From assembly GCF_902459695.1 (NCBI RefSeq), contig NZ_CABPRZ010000003.1:336714-400713 (forward strand): DNA of 64,000 nucleotides, in the 5' to 3' direction. This DNA comes from Pandoraea terrae (GTDB lineage Bacteria; Pseudomonadota; Gammaproteobacteria; Burkholderiales; Burkholderiaceae). Positions 53,539 to 62,311 of this stretch are shown piece after piece (within the stretch, counting starts at the first letter, position 1; each line of letters starts with the position of its first letter). The translations under genes and the position numbers were made by a program. The notes under the pieces were generated by a model. That model ran no database searches and was not told the origin of the DNA. It was given only the letters and a program-made list of their open reading frames with translations.

Positions 53539-53874
53539 ATGGAATTGCTCGTCAACCCCACCTGGACACATGTATGCGAGATCTCCGCGATCCCGAAATT
53601 GGGCAGCCGTGTGCTCTCGCGCACGACCGGCAACGTCGCTATTTTCCGCACCGAGTCGGACAAGGTGTTCGCCTTGCTCGATCACTGCCCGCACAAGGGC
53701 GGCGCGTTGTCGCAGGGCATCGTGCACGGCGAAACCGTGACGTGCCCGCTGCACGCCTGGAACATTGCCCTGGCATCGGGCGAAGCGTGCGCACCCGATG
53801 TCGGCTGCGCTCGCCGCTTCCCGGTGCGTGTCGAGAACGGCGCAGTGTTCGTCGCCTTGGGCGAAGACGCTTGA
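53539..53874 (+). CDS. nirD: Nitrite reductase small subunit (Rieske-type)
   Basis: A 111-residue NirD protein with a Rieske fold. The cluster ligands are intact (DHCPHKGG and TCPLHAWN), so a [2Fe-2S] centre is likely; the E. coli NirD lacks it. It pairs with NirB in cytosolic nitrite reduction. GAGGAGG precedes the ATG, and the gene lies 10 bases after nirB. Confidence 0.94.
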   Translation: MELLVNPTWTHVCEISAIPKLGSRVLSRTTGNVAIFRTESDKVFALLDHCPHKGGALSQGIVHGETVTCPLHAWNIALASGEACAPDVGCARRFPVRVENGAVFVALGEDA

Positions 53875-53915
53875 GCTTCGGCCGCTGACCACTGACCACG
53901 AAGAGGGCGCCCCCC

Positions 53916-56636
53916 ATGACCACCGTCACGCGTTCCACATGCTGTTATTGCGGCGTCGGCTGCGGCATGCTGATCGAGAGCGAGGATGGCCGCATCACGG
54001 GCGTAAAGGGTGACCCCGATCATCCCGCGAACTACGGGCGGCTCTGCAGCAAGGGCATGACGCTGCCGTTGACCGCACAATCGACGGTCAACCGTGCGCT
54101 CGTGCCCGAAATGCGCGCCACGCGCGATGCAGCCCGCGAAGCGGTGGGCTGGGATCTTGCGCTCGATACGGTGGCGGCGCGTTTCGCCGGAATCATCGAG
54201 CGTCATGGCCCCGATGCGGTGGCGTTCTATGTGTCCGGACAGTTGCTGACGGAAGACTATTACGTCTTCAACAAGCTCGCAAAGGGCCTGGTGCGAACGA
54301 ACAACATCGACACCAACTCGCGCCTGTGCATGTCGAGCGCGGTGAGCGGCTACAAGATGGCGTTCGGCGCCGACGGCCCGCCGACCTGTTACGACGACCT
54401 CGAAGCCGCGCGCACGGTGCTCTTCGCCGGCAGCAACATGGCGTATGCGCATCCGGTGCTGTTTCGCCGGCTCGAAGAGGCCAAGACACGCGATCCGTCC
54501 ATCAAATGGATCGTGGTCGATCCGCGCCGCACCGACACGGCGGCGATGGCCGATCTGCATCTGGCGATCGAGCCGGGTACCGACGTGGCGTTGTTCCACG
54601 GCATGCTGCATCACTTGATCTGGGACGGGCGCGTCGACCGCGCCTTCATCGACGCGCACACCGAAGGCTTCGATGCACTCAAGGCCATCGTACGCGACTA
54701 TCCGCCGCGCTTTGCCGCCGAGCTGTGCGGCATCGAGGAACGCGATCTGCTGCAGGCCGCCGAATGGTTCGGCGCGAGCGAGGCGGCGCTGTCGCTGTAT
54801 TGCATGGGGCTGAACCAATCGAGCCATGGCACGGACAAAAACCTCGCGCTGATTGCGCTGCATCTGGCGACGCGTCAGATCGGCCGCCCGGGCGCGGGGC
54901 CGTTTTCGCTCACCGGTCAACCGAACGCGATGGGCGGGCGCGAAGTGGGTGGACTGGCGACGATGCTCGCCGCGCACCGCGACATCGGCAATCCCGATCA
55001 TCGCGCCGAAGTCGAGGCGCTGTGGGGCGTGCGCGGCCTGTCGGCGCGCCCGGGCCTGCCGGCCGTCGATATGTTCGACGCCGTGCGCGACGGCCGCATC
55101 AAGGCGATCTGGATCGCCTGCACGAATCCGGCGCATTCGATGCCCGACAACACCCGCGTGCGCGAGGCGCTGGCAAATGCAGAATTCGTGGTCGTGCAGG
55201 AAGCGTTCCTCAATACCGATACCGTACCGTATGCCGACGTCGTGCTGCCCGCGAGCAGTTGGGGTGAGAAGGCGGGCACCGTCACCAACTCGGAACGCCG
55301 CATCTCGCGCGTGCGCGCCGCGATTCCGGCACCCGGGCAGGCCAGGCCCGACTGGTGGATCGTGACGGAAGTCGCGAAGCGCCTGGCCGCGCATATGGGC
55401 GCCTCCGTGGAGCGCTTTGCATTCGCATCGCCCGAGGCCGTATTCGACGAACATCGCGCTTTGACTGTTGGCCGTGATCTCGACATCGGCGGTCTGAGCT
55501 ACGCCAAGCTTGAAGCGCAAGGGCCCCAGCAATGGCCATACACTGCCGATGCGGCGTCGGGGCAGGCACGGCGCTACGCCGACGGCGTTTTCGCCACGGC
55601 GAATGGCCGCGCCCGTTTTCATCCGGTGACCTATCAGCCGGTCGCGGAGAAGGCCGATCCGCGCTTTCCGTTCCATTTGCTGACGGGCCGTTTGCGCGAT
55701 CAATGGCATGGCATGACCCGCACGGGGCGCGTGGGTCGCCTGTTCGAGCACGCCCCGGAGCCGATGCTCACGATGCGCCGCGAAGATGCGGTGCGGCGTG
55801 GCTTCCGGGAGGGCGATCTCGTCAACGTGGCGAGCCGCCGCGGCGAGCTTGTGTTGGCGCTGCAACTGAGCGACGAGGTCGCGTCGGGCACGGTTTTCGC
55901 GCCGATGCATTGGAGCGGCCAGTTCATGAACCGGGGCGGCATCAATGAAACGACCCTCGCCGCCGTCGATCCGCATTCGGCGCAGCCTGAGCTGAAACAT
56001 GCGGCCGTGCGCATCGGTCCGGCCCGCCTGCCGTGGCGATTGATGGCCGCGAAGCGCGGCGATCCGCTGGCGATGCAGGCGGCAGTGCAGCCGCTGCTGG
56101 CGGAGCGCCGCTATGCGGCGGTGCGTATCGAGGGGGATGACCTGCTTGTCATTCGCGCCGCCGATACGAATGCGCCGGCGCAATGGGTGGAACGCCTGCA
56201 CGATGCGCTCGGATTGCCGCGTAACGAAGCGTTGTTGCAATATCGCGACGCGCAACGCAGCCTCGACAAGCGCGTGGCGTGGCGCGACACGTATGTCGAC
56301 GGCTTCCTGACCGCACATGCCATCGAAGGGGACGCTGCGGGCAACGCGGGCGGCGACATTCTGATGGAACGCCTGCGCGCGAATGCGCCATGGCAGGGGC
56401 CGCGTCATGCGGTATTCATCGGCAGCGCCGCTGCGGCGCCGCGGGATCGCACGGTATGCCAATGCAAAGGCGTGAGCGCCTCGCAGATCACAACTGCGGT
56501 TGCGGCAGGCGCCGATATCGACGCCCTGAAGGCGAAGCTGGGTTGTGGCACGGTCTGCGGGTCGTGCGGACCGGAACTGCGCCGGATGTGCGGAGCTACG
56601 CCGGCCGTTGCGGCGGCGCGGCTTGAAACGGTATGA
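53916..56636 (+). CDS. nasA: Assimilatory nitrate reductase catalytic subunit
   Basis: A 906-residue molybdopterin (bis-MGD) oxidoreductase reducing nitrate to nitrite. The N-terminal [4Fe-4S] ligands are CCYCGVGC and LCSKG; the Mo-binding and dinucleotide-binding regions follow (CMSSAVSGYK, then PNAMGGREVGG, and LTGRLRDQWHGMTRTG at the C-terminal domain). The last 60 residues form a BFD-like [2Fe-2S] domain (VCQCKGVS, CGTVCGSCGPEL), as in Klebsiella NasA, for electron entry. No Tat signal, so it is cytosolic. Third gene of the operon; 41 bases after nirD. Confidence 0.95.
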   Translation: MTTVTRSTCCYCGVGCGMLIESEDGRITGVKGDPDHPANYGRLCSKGMTLPLTAQSTVNRALVPEMRATRDAAREAVGWDLALDTVAARFAGIIERHGPDAVAFYVSGQLLTEDYYVFNKLAKGLVRTNNIDTNSRLCMSSAVSGYKMAFGADGPPTCYDDLEAARTVLFAGSNMAYAHPVLFRRLEEAKTRDPSIKWIVVDPRRTDTAAMADLHLAIEPGTDVALFHGMLHHLIWDGRVDRAFIDAHTEGFDALKAIVRDYPPRFAAELCGIEERDLLQAAEWFGASEAALSLYCMGLNQSSHGTDKNLALIALHLATRQIGRPGAGPFSLTGQPNAMGGREVGGLATMLAAHRDIGNPDHRAEVEALWGVRGLSARPGLPAVDMFDAVRDGRIKAIWIACTNPAHSMPDNTRVREALANAEFVVVQEAFLNTDTVPYADVVLPASSWGEKAGTVTNSERRISRVRAAIPAPGQARPDWWIVTEVAKRLAAHMGASVERFAFASPEAVFDEHRALTVGRDLDIGGLSYAKLEAQGPQQWPYTADAASGQARRYADGVFATANGRARFHPVTYQPVAEKADPRFPFHLLTGRLRDQWHGMTRTGRVGRLFEHAPEPMLTMRREDAVRRGFREGDLVNVASRRGELVLALQLSDEVASGTVFAPMHWSGQFMNRGGINETTLAAVDPHSAQPELKHAAVRIGPARLPWRLMAAKRGDPLAMQAAVQPLLAERRYAAVRIEGDDLLVIRAADTNAPAQWVERLHDALGLPRNEALLQYRDAQRSLDKRVAWRDTYVDGFLTAHAIEGDAAGNAGGDILMERLRANAPWQGPRHAVFIGSAAAAPRDRTVCQCKGVSASQITTAVAAGADIDALKAKLGCGTVCGSCGPELRRMCGATPAVAAARLETV

Positions 56637-56680
56637 CGCATCCATCCCGATCAACGAAGCCGGCTCACGGAGAAACAATC

Positions 56681-57472
56681 ATGAACCCAGGCAAAGTCAC
56701 GCTGCTCAGCGCCGGCCCAGGCGATCTCGACTTGCTGACGCTACGCGCGGCCAAGGCGCTCGCATCGGCGGACGTCGTGCTGCTCGACGACCTCGTCAAT
56801 CCGGAAATCGTCACGCTCGCCCCCGGGGCGCGCGTGGTACGTGTCGGCAAACGCGGCGGTTGCCGGTCGACGCCGCAGGCGTTCATCGAACGGCTGCTGT
56901 GCCGCTACGCCTTGCGCGGACTCAACGTGGTGCGCGTCAAGGGCGGCGATGCGCTGCTGTTCGGCCGTGCCGGTGAGGAGCTGACGGCGTTGCGGCGTGC
57001 CGGCGTGGCGGTCGAGATCATCAACGGCATTTCCTCGGGCTTTGCGGCCGCCGCCGGGCTCGGCATTTCGCTGACGCACCGCGCACATTGCCCGGGGGTG
57101 ACGTTCATCACCGCGCATCGCCAGGATGGCGGTGAGCCCGATTGGGCTGCGTTGGCTGCCACGGGCACGACATTGGCCGTCTACATGGGCATGCATCGTA
57201 TCGACGGCTTGTGCGCGTCGCTGCTGGCGCACCTGCGTGCCGATACGCCGGCGGCGGTGGTGCAATGGGCGGGCAGCCCGAACGAGCGGCGCTTGCTGAC
57301 GCGCCTCGATCGCCTGGCGGCAGACGCTGAGGCCGCCGGCATGGCCAGCCCGTCTGTGATCCTGATCGGCGGCGCAATCGGCGAAGCCGACGCGTCGGTG
57401 GCGACGGTAGTCCCGGCTTTCCTCCCGGACGATGCCGAAGCCGGCCCTCGGACGCTTTCGCAGGCGGCATGA
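56681..57472 (+). CDS. cobA: Uroporphyrinogen-III C-methyltransferase (SUMT)
   Basis: A 263-residue SAM-dependent methyltransferase making precorrin-2, the precursor of sirohaem needed by NirB. Motifs: VTLLSAGPGDLDLLTLRA, GKRGG, VRVKGGDALLFGRAGEE and GISSGFAAAAGLGI, all as in CobA/CysG C-terminal domains. No CysG dehydrogenase/ferrochelatase part is present. The ATG at 56681 follows GGAG; the frame opens earlier inside the nasA end. Its place in the operon fits sirohaem supply. Confidence 0.94.
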   Translation: MNPGKVTLLSAGPGDLDLLTLRAAKALASADVVLLDDLVNPEIVTLAPGARVVRVGKRGGCRSTPQAFIERLLCRYALRGLNVVRVKGGDALLFGRAGEELTALRRAGVAVEIINGISSGFAAAAGLGISLTHRAHCPGVTFITAHRQDGGEPDWAALAATGTTLAVYMGMHRIDGLCASLLAHLRADTPAAVVQWAGSPNERRLLTRLDRLAADAEAAGMASPSVILIGGAIGEADASVATVVPAFLPDDAEAGPRTLSQAA

Positions 57473-57659
57473 TCGTGGTTCTTGCGCGGCATGAGCGCTG
57501 TCCGAAAGCGCGGCAATGTGTGGGGGCAACGCTCGACGACCGGCACGCCGTGCGTATACTGCAATGTAAGGGTTGAACGTCGCGCGGGAAGTGTCTCGCG
57601 CCGTTGCCCGCGGTCCTAACCCTGTTGGATAAAAAGAATATTTGAACGTGCCGAACCCC

Positions 57660-58235
57660 ATGCTTCGCGTCTTGCTCGTCACCGATACCGAAAAGCCGAT
57701 CGGCGATCTTCGCCAGGCGTTGGCGCGCCTTGGCTGCGAGATGCTGGCCGAAGTGGCAACGCCCCAGGCGTTGCCGCAGGTGGTGGAAAGCCAGCGGCCC
57801 GACGTGGTGATCATCGACACGGAATCGCCTTCGCGCGACACGCTGGAGCAACTGGCCGTGATGAATGAAGCGGCGCCGCGTCCGGTCCTCGTGTTCAGCC
57901 CCAATGGCGACCAGGCGCTGATTCGTCAGGCGGTCGATGCCGGCGTGTCGGCGTATTCGGTTGAAGGTTTGGCGGCGGAACGCCTGGCGCCGATTCTTGA
58001 AGTGGCGCTGGCGCGTTTCGCGCATGAGGAAAAACTGCGGCAGCGATTGGCAAAGGCGGAGAGCGAGCTGGCCGACCGCAAGCTGATCGATCGTGCAAAG
58101 CGGCTGCTGATGGAGCGGCGCAAGATGTCCGAGCAGGAAGCCTATGCCGCGCTGCGCAAACGTGCGATGGATCAGGGCGTCAAGCTTGCCGAGATTGCGC
58201 GCCAGCTTGTGTCGATGGCCGAACTCTTAGGATAG
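57660..58235 (+). CDS. nasT: ANTAR-domain antiterminator NasT
   Basis: A 191-residue response regulator-like RNA-binding protein. The N-terminal receiver-like domain (about 1-118) begins MLRVLLVTDTEKPIGDL and keeps an Asp in VVIIDTESP. The C-terminal ANTAR domain (about 130-190) contains AKRLLMERRKMSEQEAYAALRKRAMDQGVKLAEIARQL in segments. It should bind the P1-P2 leader before nirB and prevent termination. The ATG at 57660 is taken as start; TTG 57642 is possible, and neither has a good ribosome site. The stop shares a base with the start of nasS. Confidence 0.92.
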   Translation: MLRVLLVTDTEKPIGDLRQALARLGCEMLAEVATPQALPQVVESQRPDVVIIDTESPSRDTLEQLAVMNEAAPRPVLVFSPNGDQALIRQAVDAGVSAYSVEGLAAERLAPILEVALARFAHEEKLRQRLAKAESELADRKLIDRAKRLLMERRKMSEQEAYAALRKRAMDQGVKLAEIARQLVSMAELLG

Positions 58236-59428
58236 TGACTGTGCTCATGACGTCAGAATTCCATTTCCCGATGACGGCTGTCTCGCCACGGACACCACGG
58301 TTCGGTCCCCCGGAGAAGGCCCACTTGCGGCTCGGGTTCGTGGCGCTGAGCGATGCGGCGCCGCTTGCGGTGGCCAAGCGGCTTGAGCTGGGGCACGAGC
58401 ATGGACTGACGTTCGAGTTGTGCCGTCAATCGTCATGGGCGGAATTGCGTGACAAATTGCTCACGGGCGAACTGGACGCGGCGCACGCCCTGTACGGCCT
58501 GGCATACGGCGTACAACTCGGCATCGGCGGCCTGCAAGAGGACATGGCCGTGTTGATGGTGTTGAACCGGAACGGGCAGGGCATTTCGGTCTCGACGCGG
58601 TTGGCCGAGGCGCTTCGCGAGACCGGGAATCTGCGGGCCGCGTTGGCCACGCTCGGCCGCACGCCGGTGTTCGCGCAAACCTTTCCGACGGGCACGCACG
58701 CCATGTGGCTGAACTATTGGCTGGCGGCAAACGGTGTCGATCCGTTGCGCGACGTGCGCAGTGTGGTGATTCCGCCGCCGAACATGGTGGACGCCTTGCG
58801 TGCCGGCGAGCTTGATGGTTTTTGCGCCGGCGAGCCATGGCATGCGGTAGCACAGGCGCAACAGGCCGGGCGTACGGCGGTGGTGTCGAGCGACATCTGG
58901 CCGAACCATCCCGAGAAGGTCGTGGCATGCCGGCGAGCGTTCGTGACGAAATACCCGAATACGGCGCGTGCGCTGGTGCGCACCATGCTGGCGGCGTGCC
59001 GTTGGCTCGATAGCGCCGAGCACCGCAGCGACGTTGCGGAATGGCTGGCGGCGCCGGAGTTGCTGGGGGTCGCGCGCGATCTGATTGCGGCGCGTTTGCT
59101 CGGCGACTACGGACGGCTGCGTAGCACGCGGCCATTGCTGCCGGTGAGCTTTTACGATGGGGGCGCGGTCAATTACCCGCGCGCGTCGGACGGTCTCTGG
59201 TTCATCACGCAGTACCGGCGCTGGGGCATGCTGGGGCCGGGCACCGCTGGCAACGACGCGGCGATGGCGGCTGAAGTCAATCAGACGGTGTGCTACCGGG
59301 AGGCTGCCGGTGCCGACGGCGTGCCGATTCCAGACGAATACCGCACCGATGTCCTGTGCGACGGCCGGGCCTGGAACGGCCGCGATCCGCAGGGATATCT
59401 CGACGCCTTCTCGATTCGGGTGCCGTAA
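58235..59428 (+). CDS. nasS: Nitrate/nitrite sensor NasS (NrtA-like)
   Basis: A 397-residue NrtA-like protein without a signal peptide. It has the family segments LRLGFVALSDAAPLAVAKRL, ELDAAHALYGLAYG, PTGTHAMWLNYWLAANG and FCAGEPWH. NasS binds NasT in the absence of nitrate and frees it when nitrate is present, so it is the sensor for the attenuator. The start is taken at GTG 58235, overlapping the nasT stop; GTG 58241 and ATG 58247 are alternatives. Cytosolic location fits the sensor role rather than transport. Confidence 0.92.
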   Translation: MTVLMTSEFHFPMTAVSPRTPRFGPPEKAHLRLGFVALSDAAPLAVAKRLELGHEHGLTFELCRQSSWAELRDKLLTGELDAAHALYGLAYGVQLGIGGLQEDMAVLMVLNRNGQGISVSTRLAEALRETGNLRAALATLGRTPVFAQTFPTGTHAMWLNYWLAANGVDPLRDVRSVVIPPPNMVDALRAGELDGFCAGEPWHAVAQAQQAGRTAVVSSDIWPNHPEKVVACRRAFVTKYPNTARALVRTMLAACRWLDSAEHRSDVAEWLAAPELLGVARDLIAARLLGDYGRLRSTRPLLPVSFYDGGAVNYPRASDGLWFITQYRRWGMLGPGTAGNDAAMAAEVNQTVCYREAAGADGVPIPDEYRTDVLCDGRAWNGRDPQGYLDAFSIRVP

Positions 59429-59464
59429 AAACAAAAACGCCGTCAGAACGAATTCATGACGGCG
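59427..59464 (-). terminator. Terminator of the tRNA-fMet gene
   Basis: CGCCGTCA / TGACGGCG (8-bp stem, 11-base loop) followed on the minus strand by TTTTTGTTTTT. It lies 15 bases after the 3' end of the tRNA. Confidence 0.85.
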
Positions 59465-59478
59465 CTTCTGATGAAACC

Positions 59479-59555
59479 TGGTTGCGGGGACAGGATTTGA
59501 ACCTGTGACCTTCGGGTTATGAGCCCGACGAGCTGCCAGACTGCTCCACCCCGCG
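59479..59555 (-). tRNA. Initiator tRNA-fMet (anticodon CAT)
   Basis: A 77-base cloverleaf with the acceptor arms CGCGGGG and CCCCGCA, encoded CCA end, and GGGCTCATAACCC as anticodon arm. The first base (C) cannot pair with A72, and the anticodon stem has three G-C pairs. Both are hallmarks of bacterial initiator tRNA. It is transcribed on its own, against nasS. Confidence 0.97.
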
Positions 59556-59569
59556 TCTGAGAGGAACGA

Positions 59570-59598
59570 ATTCTACGGGCAAACTTTCGCGCGGTCAA
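59570..59598 (-). promoter_or_regulatory. Sigma-70 promoter of tRNA-fMet
   Basis: On the minus strand TTGACC and TAGAAT are 17 bases apart, and the tRNA begins 15 bases after the -10. Confidence 0.82.
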
Positions 59599-59782
59599 AC
59601 CTTTACGGCGTTTTTTTGACAAATAGTTTTGCGACGCCGGGCAAGTCACTATTTTTAAAGGGTTTTGTGCGTGTGATGCGGAGTGTGCGCCGGGCGTGTG
59701 GCGGCACGTACCGCACGAAGAATTGTCAGTCGTACAATGGAAACCTCATGCGCGCCGCCCGGGCGCCTCCGTTACCATCGTC

Positions 59783-60529
59783 ATGACCAAAGACTATTTC
59801 TCCGTCCAGTCGGCTGCGTATCGTGAAAGTCGCCCCACCTATCCCGATGCATTTTTCGCGTGGCTGGCGTCGATCGCGCCGGAACGTCATTTGGCATGGG
59901 ACTGCGGTTGCGGATCGGGCCAGGCGACGGTCGGACTCGCGAATCATTTCGACCGGGTCATTGCCACCGATTTGAGCGCCAACCAGATTGCCCAGGCGCC
60001 GGGGGTGCCTAATGTCGAGTACCGCGTCGAGGCGGGGGAGGCGACCACACTGGCGGCGCAAAGCGTCGACCTCACGCTGGTGGCGCAGGCGCTGCATTGG
60101 TTCGATCTCGACGCGTTCTACCCGGAAGTCCACCGCGTGACACGCCCTGGCGGCGTGTTCGTTGCGATCTCGTACAACTTTCTCGAAATTAGCCCCGCCC
60201 TGGATGTCCTCGTGAATCGGCTGTATAGCGACGTTTTGGGTGCCTATTGGCCACCGGAGCGTCGCCACGTAGAGAACGGCTACCGTTCCCTGCCGTTTCC
60301 GTTCGTGCGTTTGCCTTCGTATGCCGGCATGCTCGCCGCCGATTGGGATCTGGCGCACCTGCTGCGCTATTTTGACAGCTGGTCCGCCACGGCGGCGTAT
60401 CTGCGACAGACCGGCGTCGATCCGGTGGCCGCCATGCGCGATGAATTCGCCGCGGCCTGGGGCAATCCTTCGGCGGTTCGTCGCGTTGCCTGGCCGCTGA
60501 CTGTACACGCCGGGACGGTCGGCGGCTAG
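59783..60529 (+). CDS. Class I SAM-dependent methyltransferase
   Basis: A 248-residue methyltransferase. The SAM-binding motif is LAWDCGCGSGQATVGLA, followed by the acidic loop VIATDLS and motif VDLTLVAQALHWFDLDAF, typical of the UbiE/trans-aconitate-like group. The FLEISPALDV and LPSYAGML regions form the substrate cap. Target unknown. The ATG at 59783 starts at the usual family N-terminus (TKDYFSVQSAAYRESRPTYP). It is convergent with the outer-membrane protein gene. Confidence 0.88.
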   Translation: MTKDYFSVQSAAYRESRPTYPDAFFAWLASIAPERHLAWDCGCGSGQATVGLANHFDRVIATDLSANQIAQAPGVPNVEYRVEAGEATTLAAQSVDLTLVAQALHWFDLDAFYPEVHRVTRPGGVFVAISYNFLEISPALDVLVNRLYSDVLGAYWPPERRHVENGYRSLPFPFVRLPSYAGMLAADWDLAHLLRYFDSWSATAAYLRQTGVDPVAAMRDEFAAAWGNPSAVRRVAWPLTVHAGTVGG

Positions 60530-60558
60530 GATTGCCCACGCTGCGGCCTCACGATTTC

Positions 60559-61287
60559 CTACCAGCGAATCGTTGCGCCGGCTTGTACGGAATGCTGGAG
60601 CGACTGCGGGTTGAGGCCGCGTTTGTAACCGATGTCGAGATCGAGATCCTTGTTGACACTGTAGATCGCGCCGACCAGCGCGTAGGCCGGTTTGGTGCTG
60701 CTGCTGCGGTCGGGATTCGTGGCGAGCCCGATATCGAAGGCCAGCCGCAGCGTTTCCGTCGCCTGGAACAGCACGGCAGTGGACGCCTGCCAAAGATTCA
60801 CGCGGTTGTCGTCGCTGTTGTTGTTGCGCGTATAGCCCACATTGCCGAGCCACGTCCATGCGCCGATGTCGTATTGCATGAGCAGTGTGCCGCCATAGGT
60901 CGAGCGGCCATTGCCGAGCCCGCGATCCTTGCTGGCCAGTGGAAGGCTGACAAATGGCTTGAAGCCGAATCGCCAGCTATCGCTTTCATGGAATCGCCAT
61001 TTCGCCTGGATCTGCGGATCGGAGAAGCCGCTGACCCATGACTCCCCGTCGTTACGGCTGCGTTGATAGGGCGTGGACAGGGCAATGTCGAGCGCAGGCG
61101 TCACGCCATAGGTCAGGACCGAACCCCACTCCTGTGTGCGGCTGGTGGGCTGGCTGGCCCATTCGCTACTGAATTCGTACTGCCAGTTGCCGGTGTCCTG
61201 GGTGCCGGTGTCGTCGGTGACGAGCGGGTTCATGGCGTGTGCGAACAGTGGCAAGCAGGCCGACGCGAAAATAAGGGACTTCTTCAT
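60559..61287 (-). CDS. Outer-membrane beta-barrel protein (MetA-pathway phenol type)
   Basis: A 242-residue outer-membrane protein with signal peptide (MKKSLIFASACLPLFAHA). The mature part shows regular amphipathic strands (WQYEFSSEW, LTYGVTPALDIALSTPYQR, IQAKWRFHE, LLMQYDIG, DLDLDIGYKRGL) and ends in W, typical of the transporter family of MetA-pathway phenol degradation proteins. Solute unknown. The ATG at 61287 begins the signal peptide; the frame remains open upstream without significance. Confidence 0.8.
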   Translation of the reverse strand: MKKSLIFASACLPLFAHAMNPLVTDDTGTQDTGNWQYEFSSEWASQPTSRTQEWGSVLTYGVTPALDIALSTPYQRSRNDGESWVSGFSDPQIQAKWRFHESDSWRFGFKPFVSLPLASKDRGLGNGRSTYGGTLLMQYDIGAWTWLGNVGYTRNNNSDDNRVNLWQASTAVLFQATETLRLAFDIGLATNPDRSSSTKPAYALVGAIYSVNKDLDLDIGYKRGLNPQSLQHSVQAGATIRW

Positions 61288-61818
61288 CGAAAACTCCCGC
61301 CGGCATGACAAAAGTCCGGTTTGCCGGCGAACGAACGCATCGCTGATGCGATTCTGGTGCAGGATTTCCCCGAAGTGGGGGCGGGCGGAGCGGTTACGCC
61401 GTTGGGGCGGCCGACTCAGGCGAGGCGCAGAGGGCTCGCTAATGGACTCGGACAAGGACTGTCGCTGTCTGACATGATTTCTCCGTAGGCTGGGTGATCA
61501 TGGCTCCCGTCGTCTCGACAATTGCGCGACGGCCGGGAACGGGCAGGCGGGGGGTGGGATGGTGCCGCACGTGCGCGGCATATCACGACTGGGCGGATGC
61601 TACGCGGCGGTGTGGGAGTCGTCAATCGGACAAACGGAAAATTGCGACTTTTCGGAAAATGCCGACTACGGCGTTGCAGCGGCGCGACGTATGCGAGGGA
61701 ACCGTTTGTGGCAACGGCACGTCATAACGAGCACGGCGGTGCTAGACTTCCGCCCCTTTCATTCCCACTTTGTCGCGTACGGCGGAGACCGCTCGCCGCG
61801 CGAACCGCCCCTTCATTC
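61288..61818. other. Divergent intergenic region without a gene
   Basis: This 531-base stretch separates the outer-membrane protein gene (minus) and the YdjM-like gene (plus). Open frames here have no family features and overlap each other. I see no RNA gene, repeat or clear promoter. Confidence 0.5.
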
Positions 61819-62277
61819 ATGCAAGCCAGAAGTCATCTCATCTTCGGCATCGGCGCTACGTGGCTGATGCATCGCACCGGCCTCGCCGCGAGTGTTCACG
61901 CGTGGCCGCTGACGCTGCTCGGCGCCTTGCTGCCCGATATCGATCATCCGAAGAGCATGCTTGGCCAGCGTGTACAGCCGCTGTCGCTGGCGATCGCCGG
62001 TGTCTTCGGGCACCGCGGCATGACGCATTCGCTGCTTCCGCTGGCGCTGTTCATTGTGGCGTGCGTGCACGGTTTCGGACACATGCCGGCGTGGGCGCTG
62101 GCTTTGGCGGCGGGATACGTTTCCCACCTCCTGGCCGATTGGCTGACCCCGTCGGGCGTGCCATTGTGCTGGCCGTTGCGCACACGCTTTCGCTCGCCGT
62201 TGTTCGTGACGACTGGCTCTGCCGCGGAGTGGGTGCTCGCGGCGGCGTTGGCCTTCGCCATGTGGCGATGGTGGTGA
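61819..62277 (+). CDS. YdjM-like membrane-bound metal-dependent hydrolase (DUF457)
   Basis: A 152-residue inner-membrane protein with about four hydrophobic helices. The family motifs are MQARSHLIFGI, LPDIDHPKSMLG, FGHRGMTHSLL and SHLLADWLTPSGV, whose His/Asp residues are thought to bind metal. In E. coli YdjM is SOS-regulated; no LexA box is seen here. The ATG at 61819 begins the family N-terminus; the frame opens earlier without support. Confidence 0.88.
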   Translation: MQARSHLIFGIGATWLMHRTGLAASVHAWPLTLLGALLPDIDHPKSMLGQRVQPLSLAIAGVFGHRGMTHSLLPLALFIVACVHGFGHMPAWALALAAGYVSHLLADWLTPSGVPLCWPLRTRFRSPLFVTTGSAAEWVLAAALAFAMWRWW

Positions 62278-62311
62278 GACGCAGCGAAGGCAGGCCAAAC
62301 CAGGCCAAACC

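Noticed and set aside
53682..56678. A 998-codon open frame on the minus strand over nasA
   Set aside because: It is the antisense shadow of high-GC nasA coding sequence. It has Arg/Ala/His-rich composition and no domain, while the plus strand encodes a full nitrate reductase.
59438..59464. The hairpin after nasS as a terminator of the nas operon
   Set aside because: No T-run follows on the plus strand; the A-run before it makes it a minus-strand terminator for the tRNA.
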